A stretch of 43,259 bases of DNA from an uncultured Eudoraea sp. (GCF_947258925.1 NZ_CAMYKG010000022.1:1-43259); one strand, 5' to 3'; numbered from the stretch's first letter, positions 23,898-33,469 are shown. Numbers and translations: made by a program. The notes: a model not told the origin generated them from the sequence alone.

Positions 23898-24614
23898 CTA
23901 CAATCGTTTTACACGTACATTTCGGAACCATACCCCTGCACCATGATCCTGCAACGCTAAATATCCATCGTTAGCTTTGCCATAGTCTGGAAAATCATTC
24001 CATTTACCACTATTCCGTTTCTCCTGCCAGTCCTGAGAGTTCTTATCAAATTCAACAATTTTCTGACCATTAAGCCAATGTTCGGCCTTTCCTTTATTAT
24101 AAATAATCTTGCTCGTATTCCACTCCCCTACCGGTTTTAGTGTTTTCTTTTCATTGGCAACATGCATGGCATAATTTGCACCTGTTTTTTGCCAATCTTC
24201 AATTGGTTCTTCAAAACCTACATCATCTAACAATTGGTATTCCGGACCGGTTTCGTAGGGAGAGTGATAAATGGTGTCCTCTACCACATGATAGAAAGCA
24301 CCGCTATTGCCTCCTTTGGATATTTTCCATTCAAAAGCAAATTCAAAATTGTCATATGTTTCCATACTAATTATATCTCCTCCTACATCTCCGGCTTCTC
24401 CAAAACATTCTATTATTCCATCTTTTATAGACCAATTAGAGGGAAGTGAATTCTGGTTATATCCGCGCCAGTCTGATGGTTTTGTAAGCTCCACCCAATC
24501 GCTTTCCACCACTTGTTCTTCATTAGAGGGAGGTAGTTCCTCTTTCTTCTTTTCAGTATTCTTACATGCCACTATCATCAGCAACAAGCAACTTATAATT
24601 ATTTTTAGTTTCAT
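23898..24614 (-). CDS. DUF1080 (3-keto-disaccharide hydrolase-like) lipoprotein
   Basis: A 238-residue lipoprotein. The start at 24614 (MKLKIIISCLLLM) is chosen because it opens a signal ending in lipobox IVAC (Cys17); an upstream in-frame ATG at 24656 would bury this signal. The mature part has the DUF1080 concanavalin-like pattern: WRGYN, WSIKDGIIEC, DFEFAFEWKISKGGNSGAFYHV, the GPEYQLLD segment and LQDHGAGVWFRNVRV at the end. Members bind or cleave 3-keto-glycosides in the periplasm. It lies 11 bp behind a Gfo/Idh/MocA oxidoreductase in one operon, a pairing that fits keto-sugar glycoside breakdown. Specific substrate unknown. Confidence 0.88.
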   Translation of the reverse strand: MKLKIIISCLLLMIVACKNTEKKKEELPPSNEEQVVESDWVELTKPSDWRGYNQNSLPSNWSIKDGIIECFGEAGDVGGDIISMETYDNFEFAFEWKISKGGNSGAFYHVVEDTIYHSPYETGPEYQLLDDVGFEEPIEDWQKTGANYAMHVANEKKTLKPVGEWNTSKIIYNKGKAEHWLNGQKIVEFDKNSQDWQEKRNSGKWNDFPDYGKANDGYLALQDHGAGVWFRNVRVKRL

Positions 24615-24625
24615 AACCTTATATA

Positions 24626-25981
24626 TTAAAGTAGTTTCATATTGACAGGATCCCATTTTATTGCTTTATCCAAAAAGTAACTATCATTACAGGCTAGTGC
24701 GGGCGCAGCAGCACGATAGCCAAATACTGCATCTTCCGCTACTGCTTTACCTCCTCTTATAGCATTGAACCAATTAGAAAAGTGGTCATAATGGGCTCCC
24801 TGATAACCTTCCTCTGCTTCAAAAACCGTTTCTTCGGGTGGAAGCATCTTTTTTCTTGTACTGGCCATTCCTCTCTCGGATGCCTTGGCTTTTAAAAAGG
24901 GATCACTGTCAAATTGTTCATTATTCCTTCTTAAAATTACCTTTCTCCATTGAACATCCATAGAACCTTCACTACCCACAATTCTCAGATAAGTCGTGCC
25001 CGATGTACCGTCAACAAAATTGCACCGCAATGATAAGTTGAAAGCAGGGTGTTCTTGAGAATCGGGATAATCGAAAACACCAAGGAGAACATCCGGCACT
25101 TCTCTGCCATCTTTCCAATAACGCAATCCTCCTGAAGAATAGATCTGATTAGGTCCTTTTGAACCGGTAATAAAGTGAAGGCTGGAAAACAGATGTACAA
25201 ATAGGTCCCCGGACATCCCCGTTCCGTAATCCTTGTAATTTCTCCATCTGAAAAATCTTGTAGCGTCAAAAGGTCTTTTCTCAGTATTCATTAAAAAAGT
25301 ATCCCAATCTACAGTTTTTGTTGAAGCATCTTTTGGAATATTGTACTGCCAGGCGCCGGTTGGGCTTCTTCTTGCCCAAAATCCCTCTGCATAGTTAATA
25401 TCCCCAATTGCTCCCTGAGCGATTAGTTCTTTAGCCTTTTCATTTCCCAATGAGGACATGCCCTGGCTACCTACCTGAAATACCATGCCAGTTTCTTTCT
25501 GAGCCTTAATAACCTCATGCCCTTCATCTAAGGAATGAACCATGGGCTTCTCACAGTAAACATGCTTGCCAGCCCGCATAGCATCAATTGAAATTTGTTT
25601 GTGCCAATGATCGGGTGTTCCAATGATTACTGCATCCACATCTTTCCTGGCCAGAACCTCCTTATACTGTTTCGTAGTAAATAAATCTTTGCCCCATCTT
25701 TCCCGGGCCCTTTGAAGATGCCCGTCATATAGATCGCATACTGCCACCAACTTTACCCCTTGGTGTTTTAAGGCAGTAATTGTATCCTCAGTACCCATAC
25801 CCCCTGCACCTATCAGGGCTATTTGCACATTACTATTTGGAGTATAGACCCTCCGGTTTAATAACGATATTTTAGGTCTGGTTCCCGCAGCTATTATTGC
25901 CGGGGCACTTGCTAAAGCGAGAGTACCTGCACCAATATTCTTTAAAAATTGCTTTCTGGTCTGAGTAGTTTTTTTTGACAT
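24626..25981 (-). CDS. Gfo/Idh/MocA-family oxidoreductase with Tat-like signal
   Basis: A 451-residue NAD(P)-type sugar oxidoreductase. The N-terminus TRKQFLKNIGAGTLALASAP is a Tat-like signal (R-K rather than R-R before the F-L-K), so export in folded form to the periplasm is probable. The Rossmann motif VQIALIGAGGMG, the dinucleotide-fold strand VAVCDLYDGH, and the catalytic-domain EKPMVHSLDEG (Lys in YCEKP) are all seen. The C-terminal part has the GFO-IDH-MocA beta-sheet (DYGTGMSGDLFVHLF). A possible -7 element TATATTTA lies at 26004-26011. With the DUF1080 protein it probably oxidises or reduces glycosides at C3. Substrate inferred only from the family. Confidence 0.92.
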   Translation of the reverse strand: MSKKTTQTRKQFLKNIGAGTLALASAPAIIAAGTRPKISLLNRRVYTPNSNVQIALIGAGGMGTEDTITALKHQGVKLVAVCDLYDGHLQRARERWGKDLFTTKQYKEVLARKDVDAVIIGTPDHWHKQISIDAMRAGKHVYCEKPMVHSLDEGHEVIKAQKETGMVFQVGSQGMSSLGNEKAKELIAQGAIGDINYAEGFWARRSPTGAWQYNIPKDASTKTVDWDTFLMNTEKRPFDATRFFRWRNYKDYGTGMSGDLFVHLFSSLHFITGSKGPNQIYSSGGLRYWKDGREVPDVLLGVFDYPDSQEHPAFNLSLRCNFVDGTSGTTYLRIVGSEGSMDVQWRKVILRRNNEQFDSDPFLKAKASERGMASTRKKMLPPEETVFEAEEGYQGAHYDHFSNWFNAIRGGKAVAEDAVFGYRAAAPALACNDSYFLDKAIKWDPVNMKLL

Positions 25982-26128
25982 CCTTTTCTGCGATTAGTGA
26001 GTTTAAATATATCTATTTATAACAAAAAACATTGCCATTTAATCGTAAAAACTTAAGAATTAAAAGGTTTAATTGTTTAGTTCAGAAAAAATTAACGCAA
26101 CGATAAGACAACTTTATATATAAAATTG

Positions 26129-26136
26129 TAAATTTG
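26129..26136 (+). promoter_or_regulatory. -7 element of the MerR/carotenoid operon
   Basis: TAAATTTG, a full consensus match, ends 21 bp before the start codon of the MerR-type regulator; predicted transcription starts near 26141. Two copies of TTGTTTA (26073-26079 and 26134-26140) flank and overlap it and could be operator half-sites of the regulator. Confidence 0.55.
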
Positions 26137-26157
26137 TTTAACTATTTCGTGTAAATA

Positions 26158-27054
26158 ATGAACAATGTAAAAAAGTATTTTAGTATCCGCGATTTGGAAA
26201 ACCTATCCGGAATTAAAGCGCATACTATCCGAATCTGGGAAAAAAGATATGGCTTATTAACCCCGGAACGTACCAGTACTAATATTAGAACCTATAGCCT
26301 GTCTAGTCTTCAGAAATTACTGAATATAACGCTCCTCTACAACAACGGTTATAAAATTTCTAAAATTGCCAAAATCCCGGAGGCAGAAATTCCACTTATA
26401 GTCCGTGAAATAGTTGCAAAAAACAGTACCAATAATCACGCGATCAATGCCTTTAAACTGTCAATGATTAATTTTGACCCTTCGCTGTTCCAAAATACCT
26501 ATAATGGTCTTCTTGCGGAAAAATCGTTTCGCGAAATTTTTTGGGAGGATCTTATTCCATTATTAAATGAACTTGGTTTATTATGGCAAACAGACACGAT
26601 AAACCCCTCACATGAGCACTTTATTACCAATTTGATCAAACAGAAGATCTATACAAGTACCGAGAAATTGCAGTTAATGCGACCCACGCAACATGATAAG
26701 GTTTTTGTACTGTTCCTACCCGAAAATGAAATCCATGAGATAGGCCTTTTATTTCTTAATTACGAGATCATGCTTAGGGGTTATAAAACAATCTATTTAG
26801 GACAAACCATGCCACTGGAAGATTTGGCAGACCTGCAATCTTATTATAAAAATTTACACTTCTTATCCTACTTCACCGTTGTCCCGACTAAAGACAGACT
26901 GGGGAAGTATATGGATGATTTTACAAAAATCATGAACAATGGAGACTGCAAGTTATGGGTTTTAGGCAGGCAAATTCAACATATAAAAAAAGAGAAACTT
27001 CCATCGCACATTCGTACCTTTGAATCCATAGAAGAATTATCCAAAGCTTTATAA
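26158..27054 (+). CDS. MerR-family regulator with B12-binding domain (CarH-like light regulator)
   Basis: A 298-residue regulator. Residues 5-72 are a MerR winged helix (FSIRDLENLSGIKAHTIRIWEKRYGLL). Residues 95-175 are a helical bundle with the W-x9-EH motif (Trp143, Glu153, His154), which caps the upper side of adenosylcobalamin in CarH. Residues 180-296 are a Rossmann-like B12 fold with the E-x-H-x-x-G motif (Glu191, His193, Gly196), His193 being the expected lower cobalt ligand. The residue after the Trp is Gln144 where CarH of Thermus has the His that binds cobalt after photolysis. It precedes crtI by 21 bp and probably represses the carotenoid operon in the dark. Cobalamin binding is likely, light response inferred. 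Confidence 0.87.
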   Translation: MNNVKKYFSIRDLENLSGIKAHTIRIWEKRYGLLTPERTSTNIRTYSLSSLQKLLNITLLYNNGYKISKIAKIPEAEIPLIVREIVAKNSTNNHAINAFKLSMINFDPSLFQNTYNGLLAEKSFREIFWEDLIPLLNELGLLWQTDTINPSHEHFITNLIKQKIYTSTEKLQLMRPTQHDKVFVLFLPENEIHEIGLLFLNYEIMLRGYKTIYLGQTMPLEDLADLQSYYKNLHFLSYFTVVPTKDRLGKYMDDFTKIMNNGDCKLWVLGRQIQHIKKEKLPSHIRTFESIEELSKAL

Positions 27055-27075
27055 GCTTTAATTAACTTTTATAGA

Positions 27076-28542
27076 ATGAATATCAACAACAAAAAAGTTG
27101 TGATCATTGGATCGGGGTTTTCATCACTCTCTGCGGCCAGTTATCTGGCTCAAAAAGGTTTTGATGTAAGTCTTTATGAAAAGAATGATACTGTTGGGGG
27201 AAGAGCCAGGCAATTATCCAAAGGTGGGTTTACCTTTGATATTGGTCCAAGTTGGTATTGGATGCCAGATATTTTTGATCGTTTTTTTGCAGATTTTGGT
27301 AAGCAGACCTCAGATTATTATCAATTGGACAAGTTAAATCCGGCTTATAAAATCTTCTTTGAAGATGATGTGATCACCATAGGGGATTGCATGGATAAAA
27401 TCAGCGAGGAATTTGAGCGCATAGAAGAAGGCAGCTCTAAATATCTTAAAAAGTTTATTGCCAAAGCTCAAAGTAACTATGATATCGCTATCAATGAAAT
27501 TGTTTATCGTCCCGGGATTTCTCCCTTGGAACTGGTGACCAGCGATACCATAACAAGAGTTGATCAATTTTTTAAAACAATAAGTCAGGAAGTACGTAAA
27601 AAGTTTAAAAACCCAAAGCTGATTTCCACGCTGGAATTTCCCGTGTTATTTCTTGGAGCAAAACCCAGTAAGACCCCTGCCTTTTATAGTTTTATGAATT
27701 TTGCAGATTTTGGACTTGGAACATGGCATCCTAAAGGAGGAATGTATCAGATAATCATCGCTATGAAGAGTTTGGCGGAAGAGCTGGGAGTCACTATTTA
27801 TACGAATAGCCCGGTAGAGAAGATTGTTGTTGATGGAGGTAAAGCGAAAGGGATTGTGGTCAATTCTGAAACTATAGCCGCTGACATGGTCCTTAGCGGT
27901 GCTGATTACCACCATTCTGAATCCTTATTGGACAAGCCGCATCGTCAATATTCAGAAAAATACTGGGCAAGAAAAACATTTGCACCATCTTCCTTACTAT
28001 TCTTTATTGGGTTCGACAAGAAATTAAAAAATATTGAGCATCACAATTTATTTTTCGATACAGATTTTGGCCAGCATGCATCTGAAATTTATGACGACCC
28101 AAAATGGCCGTCCAGGCCCTTGTTCTATGCAAACTTTCCATCTGTAACCGATGCAAGTATGGCCCCCAGGAATCATGAAACCGGATTTTTTCTGATTCCC
28201 ATTGCCCCTGGTTTGGAAGACACACCTGCTCTGAGGAACCAGTATTTTGATATTATCATGAAAAGATTCCAGGAGCGCACCGAACAGATTGTAGAAAATA
28301 ATATTATATTTAAAAATTCGTTTTGTGTAAATGACTTTAAAGAACAGTATAATTCTTATAAAGGTAATGCTTATGGTATGGCAAATACGTTATCACAAAC
28401 TGCTTTTATGAGACCAGGCTTGAAAAGCAAAAAAATTAGTAATTTATTTTTCACCGGCCAGTTGACTGTACCCGGGCCAGGAGTTCCCCCTTCGTTAATT
28501 TCAGGAAAATTAGTTGCTGAATTGATGATGAAAAATAATTAA
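27076..28542 (+). CDS. crtI: Phytoene desaturase
   Basis: A 488-residue FAD enzyme that desaturates phytoene stepwise to lycopene. The dinucleotide motif VVIIGSGFSSLSAASYLAQKG and VGGRAR are at residues 7-50, and the C-terminal FAD motif NLFFTGQLTVPGPGVPPSL is intact. Other family blocks present are FDIGPSWYWMPD, KGGMYQII and NAYGMANTLSQTAFMRP. Length is normal. It is 21 bp behind the CarH-like gene and 10 bp before crtB in a four-gene operon. Desaturation number (lycopene type) is the usual one for the family. Confidence 0.95.
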   Translation: MNINNKKVVIIGSGFSSLSAASYLAQKGFDVSLYEKNDTVGGRARQLSKGGFTFDIGPSWYWMPDIFDRFFADFGKQTSDYYQLDKLNPAYKIFFEDDVITIGDCMDKISEEFERIEEGSSKYLKKFIAKAQSNYDIAINEIVYRPGISPLELVTSDTITRVDQFFKTISQEVRKKFKNPKLISTLEFPVLFLGAKPSKTPAFYSFMNFADFGLGTWHPKGGMYQIIIAMKSLAEELGVTIYTNSPVEKIVVDGGKAKGIVVNSETIAADMVLSGADYHHSESLLDKPHRQYSEKYWARKTFAPSSLLFFIGFDKKLKNIEHHNLFFDTDFGQHASEIYDDPKWPSRPLFYANFPSVTDASMAPRNHETGFFLIPIAPGLEDTPALRNQYFDIIMKRFQERTEQIVENNIIFKNSFCVNDFKEQYNSYKGNAYGMANTLSQTAFMRPGLKSKKISNLFFTGQLTVPGPGVPPSLISGKLVAELMMKNN

Positions 28543-28552
28543 AAGGTAGTAA

Positions 28553-29392
28553 ATGAAAGCTATTTTTGATGAAGTTTCCTACGAATGCAGTAAGATTGTA
28601 ACCCAAGCTTACAGCACCTCATTTTCTCTCGCAACAAAAATGTTGTCCACTTCAATTAGAGGTGATATATACAATATATATGGTTTTGTCAGATGTGCAG
28701 ACGAAATAGTTGACGCTTTCCACAACTACGACAAAGAAACATTATTTAATAAATTTGAGGAAGATCTGGAGAGAAGCCTAAAAGACAAAATAAGCCTTAA
28801 TCCAATATTAAACGCCTTTCAGTATACGTACCATAAATACAATATTCCTTATCATTTAGTTAGTTCATTCATGAAAAGTATGCGGATGGATCTAAATAAA
28901 AGTGTCTATAGTACAGAAGCAGAATTTAAAGAATATATTTATGGATCCGCAGATGTTGTGGGGCTTATGTGCCTTCGTGTTTTTGTAAAAGGAGATGATG
29001 AGCGCTATGAATCCCTTAAATTATCGGCCATGTCCCTTGGATCTGCCTTTCAAAAGGTGAATTTTTTAAGAGACCTTAAGGCAGATTATGAGCATCTAAA
29101 CCGTTCCTATTTTCCAAACACCAATCTTCTTGAACTGGATGAAGGGTCGAAACAAAGAATCGTTGAAGAAATAAAAGTCGATTTTAAACAGGGTTACGAT
29201 GGTATTGTTCAACTTCCTAATGAGGCTAAATTTGGTGTCTACACTGCTTATAAATATTATTATAAATTATTGAGTAAGCTACAAAAAACGCCTTCAAAGG
29301 AAATCAAGAACACCAGAATACGGGTGCCCAATTATCAAAAATTTGGACTTCTTGCAAAGTCCTATGTAAATTATAAACTGAATTTATACTAG
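28553..29392 (+). CDS. crtB: Phytoene synthase
   Basis: A 279-residue enzyme that condenses two GGPP to phytoene. The two Asp-rich sites are DEIVD (Asp50-Asp54) and RDLKAD (Asp174, Asp178), and the segments YNIYGFVRCADEIVDAF and AFQKVNFLRD are conserved. Short spacing to crtI upstream and a 1-bp gap to crtZ downstream indicate one transcript. Length is normal for the family. Confidence 0.95.
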   Translation: MKAIFDEVSYECSKIVTQAYSTSFSLATKMLSTSIRGDIYNIYGFVRCADEIVDAFHNYDKETLFNKFEEDLERSLKDKISLNPILNAFQYTYHKYNIPYHLVSSFMKSMRMDLNKSVYSTEAEFKEYIYGSADVVGLMCLRVFVKGDDERYESLKLSAMSLGSAFQKVNFLRDLKADYEHLNRSYFPNTNLLELDEGSKQRIVEEIKVDFKQGYDGIVQLPNEAKFGVYTAYKYYYKLLSKLQKTPSKEIKNTRIRVPNYQKFGLLAKSYVNYKLNLY

Positions 29393-29393
29393 T

Positions 29394-29843
29394 ATGAAAA
29401 TTGTAATTTGGATCCTGATTTTCCTTGCCACTTTTGGATTTATGGAATTTATGGCCTGGTTTACTCATAAGTATATTATGCATGGTTTTTTGTGGAGTTT
29501 ACATCGTGACCATCATAAAAAAGACCATGATTCCTGGTTTGAACGAAATGACGCATTTTTTATATTTTATGCGGTTGTGAGTATAACTTTCTTTTGCCTG
29601 GCGAGCTTTACACCATTCTGGTACGGTTGGCCACTAGGTTTTGGAATAATGGCTTATGGAGCCACCTATTTTGTGGTTCATGATATTTTTATTCATCAAC
29701 GTTTTAAAATGTTCAGAAATGCCAACAACTGGTATGCCAGAGGTGTGCGCAGGGCTCATAAAATGCATCATAAGCATATAGGCAAAGAAGATGGAGAATG
29801 TTTTGGTATGTTGATTGTACCCTTTAAGTATTTTAAAAAATAA
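29394..29843 (+). CDS. crtZ: Beta-carotene hydroxylase (fatty-acid-hydroxylase superfamily)
   Basis: A 149-residue membrane di-iron enzyme that adds hydroxyls at C3 of beta-carotene to give zeaxanthin. The eight-histidine pattern is complete: HKYIMH (His25, His30), HRDHH (His37, His40, His41), HDIFIHQR (His96, His101) and HKMHH (His122, His125, His126). Two or three membrane helices are visible. Last gene of the carotenoid operon; no lycopene cyclase gene is in the window, so crtY must lie elsewhere. The product may be zeaxanthin, common in marine flavobacteria. Confidence 0.93.
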   Translation: MKIVIWILIFLATFGFMEFMAWFTHKYIMHGFLWSLHRDHHKKDHDSWFERNDAFFIFYAVVSITFFCLASFTPFWYGWPLGFGIMAYGATYFVVHDIFIHQRFKMFRNANNWYARGVRRAHKMHHKHIGKEDGECFGMLIVPFKYFKK

Positions 29844-29866
29844 CCTGCTTTTTAACTAAGCCAGGT
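29843..29866 (-). terminator. Terminator of the TlpA-like operon (between convergent crtZ and tlpA)
   Basis: ACCTGCTT pairs with AAGC-AGGT (one bulged C) around a 7-base loop. On the minus strand it is followed by TTATTTTTT, which fits an intrinsic terminator for the TlpA-like genes; on the plus strand there is no T-run. Confidence 0.45.
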
Positions 29867-29894
29867 ATATTCAGCAAACCTTAGATTTCTCGTT

Positions 29895-30458
29895 TTATTC
29901 TTTTTTTAATAGCTTTTCCAATAGCTGATGGATACTTTCGTCATTCCAGTCAGCAGCACCAGTCTCTGCCACAACAATATTGCCCTCTTTACCAATTATG
30001 AAAGTCGTGGGTAAAGCTCCTGAATAAAGGGATTTTGGTGTAAATCCGGCTTCAAAATAAACCGGTAAATCATAATTTTTCTTCACTAAGAAGTTAGACA
30101 CCCTTTCTTCTTTATCCCTTGCAATAAACAAAAATGTAACCTTCTGCCCGTACGCGTTATATAATAATTGTAAATCCGGCATTTCCGCAACACATGGCGG
30201 ACACCAGGTTGCCCAGAAATTTATAAATACAACCTCCCCTTTGTAATCCATGAGATTTGCCCTATTACCTTTTGCATCTACCAATTTAAAATCATAATCC
30301 TCCAGAACTTCCTGGGTTCTCTCTGCAACAGGTACAGGATTGTGAGATATTAACCTGTTCAGGTATACCTTGGCATGGAACCCTATCGGAGTGAAAAAAT
30401 AAAGTGCCAGTAAAAGAATGATGGTAATATTTACCAGCTGTGTCTTTTTCAGTTTCAT
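29895..30458 (-). CDS. TlpA-like membrane-anchored thioredoxin (WCPPC)
   Basis: A 187-residue protein with a single N-terminal membrane helix (about residues 9-26) and a periplasmic thioredoxin domain with the site FWATWCPPCVAEM (Cys86, Cys89) and cis-Pro in GALPTTFIIG. It is a TlpA/ResA-type disulfide reductase probably serving c-type cytochrome maturation or periplasmic redox. Only 2 bp separate it from the upstream TlpA-like gene, whose product lacks the first active Cys. The two share about the same length and N-terminal pattern (FFTPIGFHAK/FFVTPMGYHGK), so they arose by duplication. Confidence 0.92.
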   Translation of the reverse strand: MKLKKTQLVNITIILLLALYFFTPIGFHAKVYLNRLISHNPVPVAERTQEVLEDYDFKLVDAKGNRANLMDYKGEVVFINFWATWCPPCVAEMPDLQLLYNAYGQKVTFLFIARDKEERVSNFLVKKNYDLPVYFEAGFTPKSLYSGALPTTFIIGKEGNIVVAETGAADWNDESIHQLLEKLLKKE

Positions 30459-30460
30459 TT

Positions 30461-31018
30461 TTAATTAATTAACTCATTTAAGAGGTTATAAATTGTTTTA
30501 TTATCCCAATCTGCTATTCCTTTTTTATTCACCCTGATATAGCCCTTTTTATCAATGATATATGAAGCCGGGGGTTCTGGAATAGCTAAAGGAGCTTTCT
30601 CTCCAATAATAAGGTAGGTTACGGGAAAAGTAAACTCATTTTCTTTGATAAATTCTTCTACAGGTTCCCGCTCTTCATCCGTAATAATATAAAAATCCAT
30701 CTTACCCTGATATTGATCATACAGCGCCTGGATACTTTTTAGCTCCGCGGCACAAGGTAATCTCCAGGAAGCCCAGAAATTGATAAATACCACATTCCCT
30801 TTACTTTTCTCAAAATTAAAGAATTCCCACCGGGCATTTTTTAATTTCCAATTGTAATCAAGGATCCGTGATTCTTCATTAGGTGCTATCACTTCCGGGC
30901 TAAAAGAAAATACTCGGTTCAATACAATCTTACCATGGTACCCCATTGGTGTAACAAAAAAAGAAAGCAAAAAAGCTATGAGCAGTAGATTGAGTATGGT
31001 TTTCTTGCTTACTTTCAT
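30461..31018 (-). CDS. TlpA-like membrane-anchored thioredoxin fold with RxxC site
   Basis: A 185-residue paralogue of the gene just downstream: N-terminal membrane helix (about 9-24), FYHGK-like region and a thioredoxin fold with FWASWRLPCAAEL. The N-terminal active Cys is replaced by Arg86 while Cys89 is retained, so ordinary dithiol reduction is not possible. The cis-Pro region reads PEPPASYIIDKKG. The gene is intact and first in the operon, so the change is unlikely to be decay. It could hold substrate by a single Cys (chaperone-like or mixed disulfide) or regulate its partner. Operon and homology are seen, the role is inferred. Confidence 0.88.
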   Translation of the reverse strand: MKVSKKTILNLLLIAFLLSFFVTPMGYHGKIVLNRVFSFSPEVIAPNEESRILDYNWKLKNARWEFFNFEKSKGNVVFINFWASWRLPCAAELKSIQALYDQYQGKMDFYIITDEEREPVEEFIKENEFTFPVTYLIIGEKAPLAIPEPPASYIIDKKGYIRVNKKGIADWDNKTIYNLLNELIN

Positions 31019-31041
31019 TTTCTTACAATTCTTAAAAACTA

Positions 31042-31071
31042 AATAACTCCCGAGGAATGTCGGGAGTTATT
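31042..31071. terminator. Strong intrinsic terminator of the aconitase gene
   Basis: AATAACTCCCGA pairs with TCGGGAGTTATT (12 bp, perfect) around GGAATG. It lies 23 bp past the aconitase stop on the minus strand, where TTTAGTTTTT follows. It also separates aconitase from the TlpA-like genes read in the same direction. Confidence 0.85.
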
Positions 31072-31093
31072 ATATTTAACTTTATACTGTAAT

Positions 31094-33361
31094 TTATCCT
31101 GCATTTTCTCTTTTTATAACATTCAGAGCGGATCCTTCGTGGAACCATTCAATTTGCTGCAGGTTATAGGTGTGTTTTGCTATGATCATATCTTTAGTAC
31201 CATCTGCATGTACTACTTCAATGGACAAAGGTTTCTCTGGCGCAAAGTCCTTAATATCAATAAAATTAAAGGTATCATCCTCCTTGATAAGGTCATAATC
31301 ACTTTCGTTGGCAAAAGTCAAAGCCAGCATCCCTTGTTTTTTCAAATTGGTCTCGTGTATCCGGGCAAAAGATTTTACCAAGACGGCCGCTACACCCAAA
31401 TGTCTGGGCTGCATAGCGGCGTGCTCACGCGAGGAACCTTCACCATAATTGTGATCACCAACCACGATAGTCTTTATCCCTTCAGCCTTATAAGCTCTTT
31501 GGGTATCAGGTACACCTCCATATTCTCCTGTTAGTTGATTTTTTACAAAATTGGTTTTTTTGTTGAAGGCATTCACAGCACCTATTAATGTATTATTGGC
31601 AATGTTATCAAGATGACCTCTATATCTTAACCATGGACCGGCCATCGAGATATGATCCGTAGTACATTTACCAAAGGCTTTAATAAGGAGTTTCATATTC
31701 TGAAGACTTTCCGGAGATATGGGCACAAACGGCTCTAATACCTGTAACCTTTCAGAATCTTTGGAAACAATAACTTCAACTCCACTACCATCTTCATCCG
31801 GAGCAAGATACCCCGCATCATCTACCTCAAAACCTTTTGGAGGTAGTTCAATCCCTTCAGGTTCTTTTAATTTGACTTGCTCACCGTCTTCATTCATTAA
31901 TGTATCGTTCATCGGATCAAAATCGAGCCTCCCCGATAGTGCAATAGCGGCTACCATTTCCGGAGAGCCAACAAAGGCATGTGTATTTGGGTTACCATCG
32001 GCCCTTTTTGAAAAATTTCGATTAAAAGAATGCACAATGGTATTTTTTTCCTCTCCTTTGAGATCACTTCTGTCCCACTGACCTATACAAGGCCCGCAGG
32101 CATTTGTAAAAATAGTTGCGCCCAGGTCTTCAAAAATCTGTAACAGCCCATCGCGTTCAGCGGTATATCTAATTTGCTCAGAGCCCGGGTTGATTCCAAA
32201 GTCAGATTTTGGTTTTATCTTATTATCCACGGCTTGCCGGGCAATTGATGCAGCACGTGTAAGGTCTTCATAAGAAGAATTGGTGCACGATCCAATAAGC
32301 CCCCAATCAACCTGAATAGGCCAGTCATTTGCTTTAGCTTTAGGACCTAATTCTCCAACCGGAGTTGCTAAATCCGGAGTAAAAGGACCATTGAGGTGCG
32401 GTCTTAGTTCATTTAAATTAATTTCTATAAGTTCATCAAAGTACTTTTCCGGATTTTCATATACCTCCGGATCTGCAGTCAGATATTCTTTTACTTCATT
32501 TGCCGCATCTGCTACACCACTCCTATCGGTAGCGCGCAGATATCGTTCCATGGAGGCATCATAACCAAATGTAGAGGTTGTTGCTCCTATTTCGGCCCCC
32601 ATATTACATATGGTACCTTTACCTGTGCATGAAAGGTTCTTTGCCCCCTCACCAAAATATTCCACAATAGCCCCGGTACCACCTTTTACCGTTAAAATAC
32701 CGGCAACTTTCAAAATAACGTCCTTAGCTGAGGTCCAACCGGAAATTTTGCCGGTTAGTTTAACCCCTATCAATTTAGGAAATTTAAGCTCCCAGGCCAT
32801 ACCTGCCATAACATCAACAGCATCTGCCCCACCAACTCCAATTGCCAGCATACCCAGACCTCCTGCGTTTACTGTATGAGAGTCGGTTCCTATCATCATC
32901 CCTCCGGGAAAAGCATAGTTTTCCAATACTACCTGATGAATAATGCCTGCTCCCGGCTTCCAAAAGCCAATTCCATACTTATTTGAAACAGATTCTAAAA
33001 AGTTAAACACTTCTGCACTGGTACTGTTGGCAGTTTTCAAATCAGCAACCGCACCACTCTTAGCCTGAATCAGATGATCACAATGAACCGTTGTAGGCAC
33101 TGCAACTTTTGGTTTCCCGGCCTGCATAAACTGTAACAGGGCCATTTGTGCAGTAGCGTCCTGACATGCCACTCTATCCGGAGCAAAATCTACATAATCT
33201 TTGCCTCTTTCAAAGGCTTTGGTAGGATTACCTTCCCAAAGATGAGCGTATAATATTTTTTCGGAAAGTGTTAAGGGTCTTCCTACTATATCGCGGGCCT
33301 TATCTATTCGTTCCGCAATATTCGCGTAAACCCCTTTTATCATGTCAATATCAAATGTCAT
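31094..33361 (-). CDS. Aconitate hydratase
   Basis: A 755-residue aconitase that interconverts citrate and isocitrate in the TCA cycle; cytoplasmic Fe-S enzyme. The three cluster cysteines are visible in [14 protein letters not shown] and [10 protein letters not shown]. Other conserved blocks: [57 protein letters not shown] (split, with the SREHAA swivel motif). It is of the mitochondrial-type (AcnA-A2) length common in Bacteroidota. A -7 element at 33393-33400 and a terminator at 31042-31071 make it monocistronic. Confidence 0.96.
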   Translation of the reverse strand: MTFDIDMIKGVYANIAERIDKARDIVGRPLTLSEKILYAHLWEGNPTKAFERGKDYVDFAPDRVACQDATAQMALLQFMQAGKPKVAVPTTVHCDHLIQAKSGAVADLKTANSTSAEVFNFLESVSNKYGIGFWKPGAGIIHQVVLENYAFPGGMMIGTDSHTVNAGGLGMLAIGVGGADAVDVMAGMAWELKFPKLIGVKLTGKISGWTSAKDVILKVAGILTVKGGTGAIVEYFGEGAKNLSCTGKGTICNMGAEIGATTSTFGYDASMERYLRATDRSGVADAANEVKEYLTADPEVYENPEKYFDELIEINLNELRPHLNGPFTPDLATPVGELGPKAKANDWPIQVDWGLIGSCTNSSYEDLTRAASIARQAVDNKIKPKSDFGINPGSEQIRYTAERDGLLQIFEDLGATIFTNACGPCIGQWDRSDLKGEEKNTIVHSFNRNFSKRADGNPNTHAFVGSPEMVAAIALSGRLDFDPMNDTLMNEDGEQVKLKEPEGIELPPKGFEVDDAGYLAPDEDGSGVEVIVSKDSERLQVLEPFVPISPESLQNMKLLIKAFGKCTTDHISMAGPWLRYRGHLDNIANNTLIGAVNAFNKKTNFVKNQLTGEYGGVPDTQRAYKAEGIKTIVVGDHNYGEGSSREHAAMQPRHLGVAAVLVKSFARIHETNLKKQGMLALTFANESDYDLIKEDDTFNFIDIKDFAPEKPLSIEVVHADGTKDMIIAKHTYNLQQIEWFHEGSALNVIKRENAG

Positions 33362-33392
33362 TATCTTGATTTTATCTGTTAATTGAATTTCC

Positions 33393-33400
33393 CAAAATTA
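33393..33400 (-). promoter_or_regulatory. -7 element of the aconitase gene
   Basis: On the minus strand TAATTTTG, a full match to TAnnTTTG, lies 31 bp upstream of the ATG at 33361. Confidence 0.5.
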
Positions 33401-33469
33401 GTAAAATACACGGGGCTAAAGAAATTTTTAGAATAGGATTACATATTAAACATTGTTAATTGGTGCACT

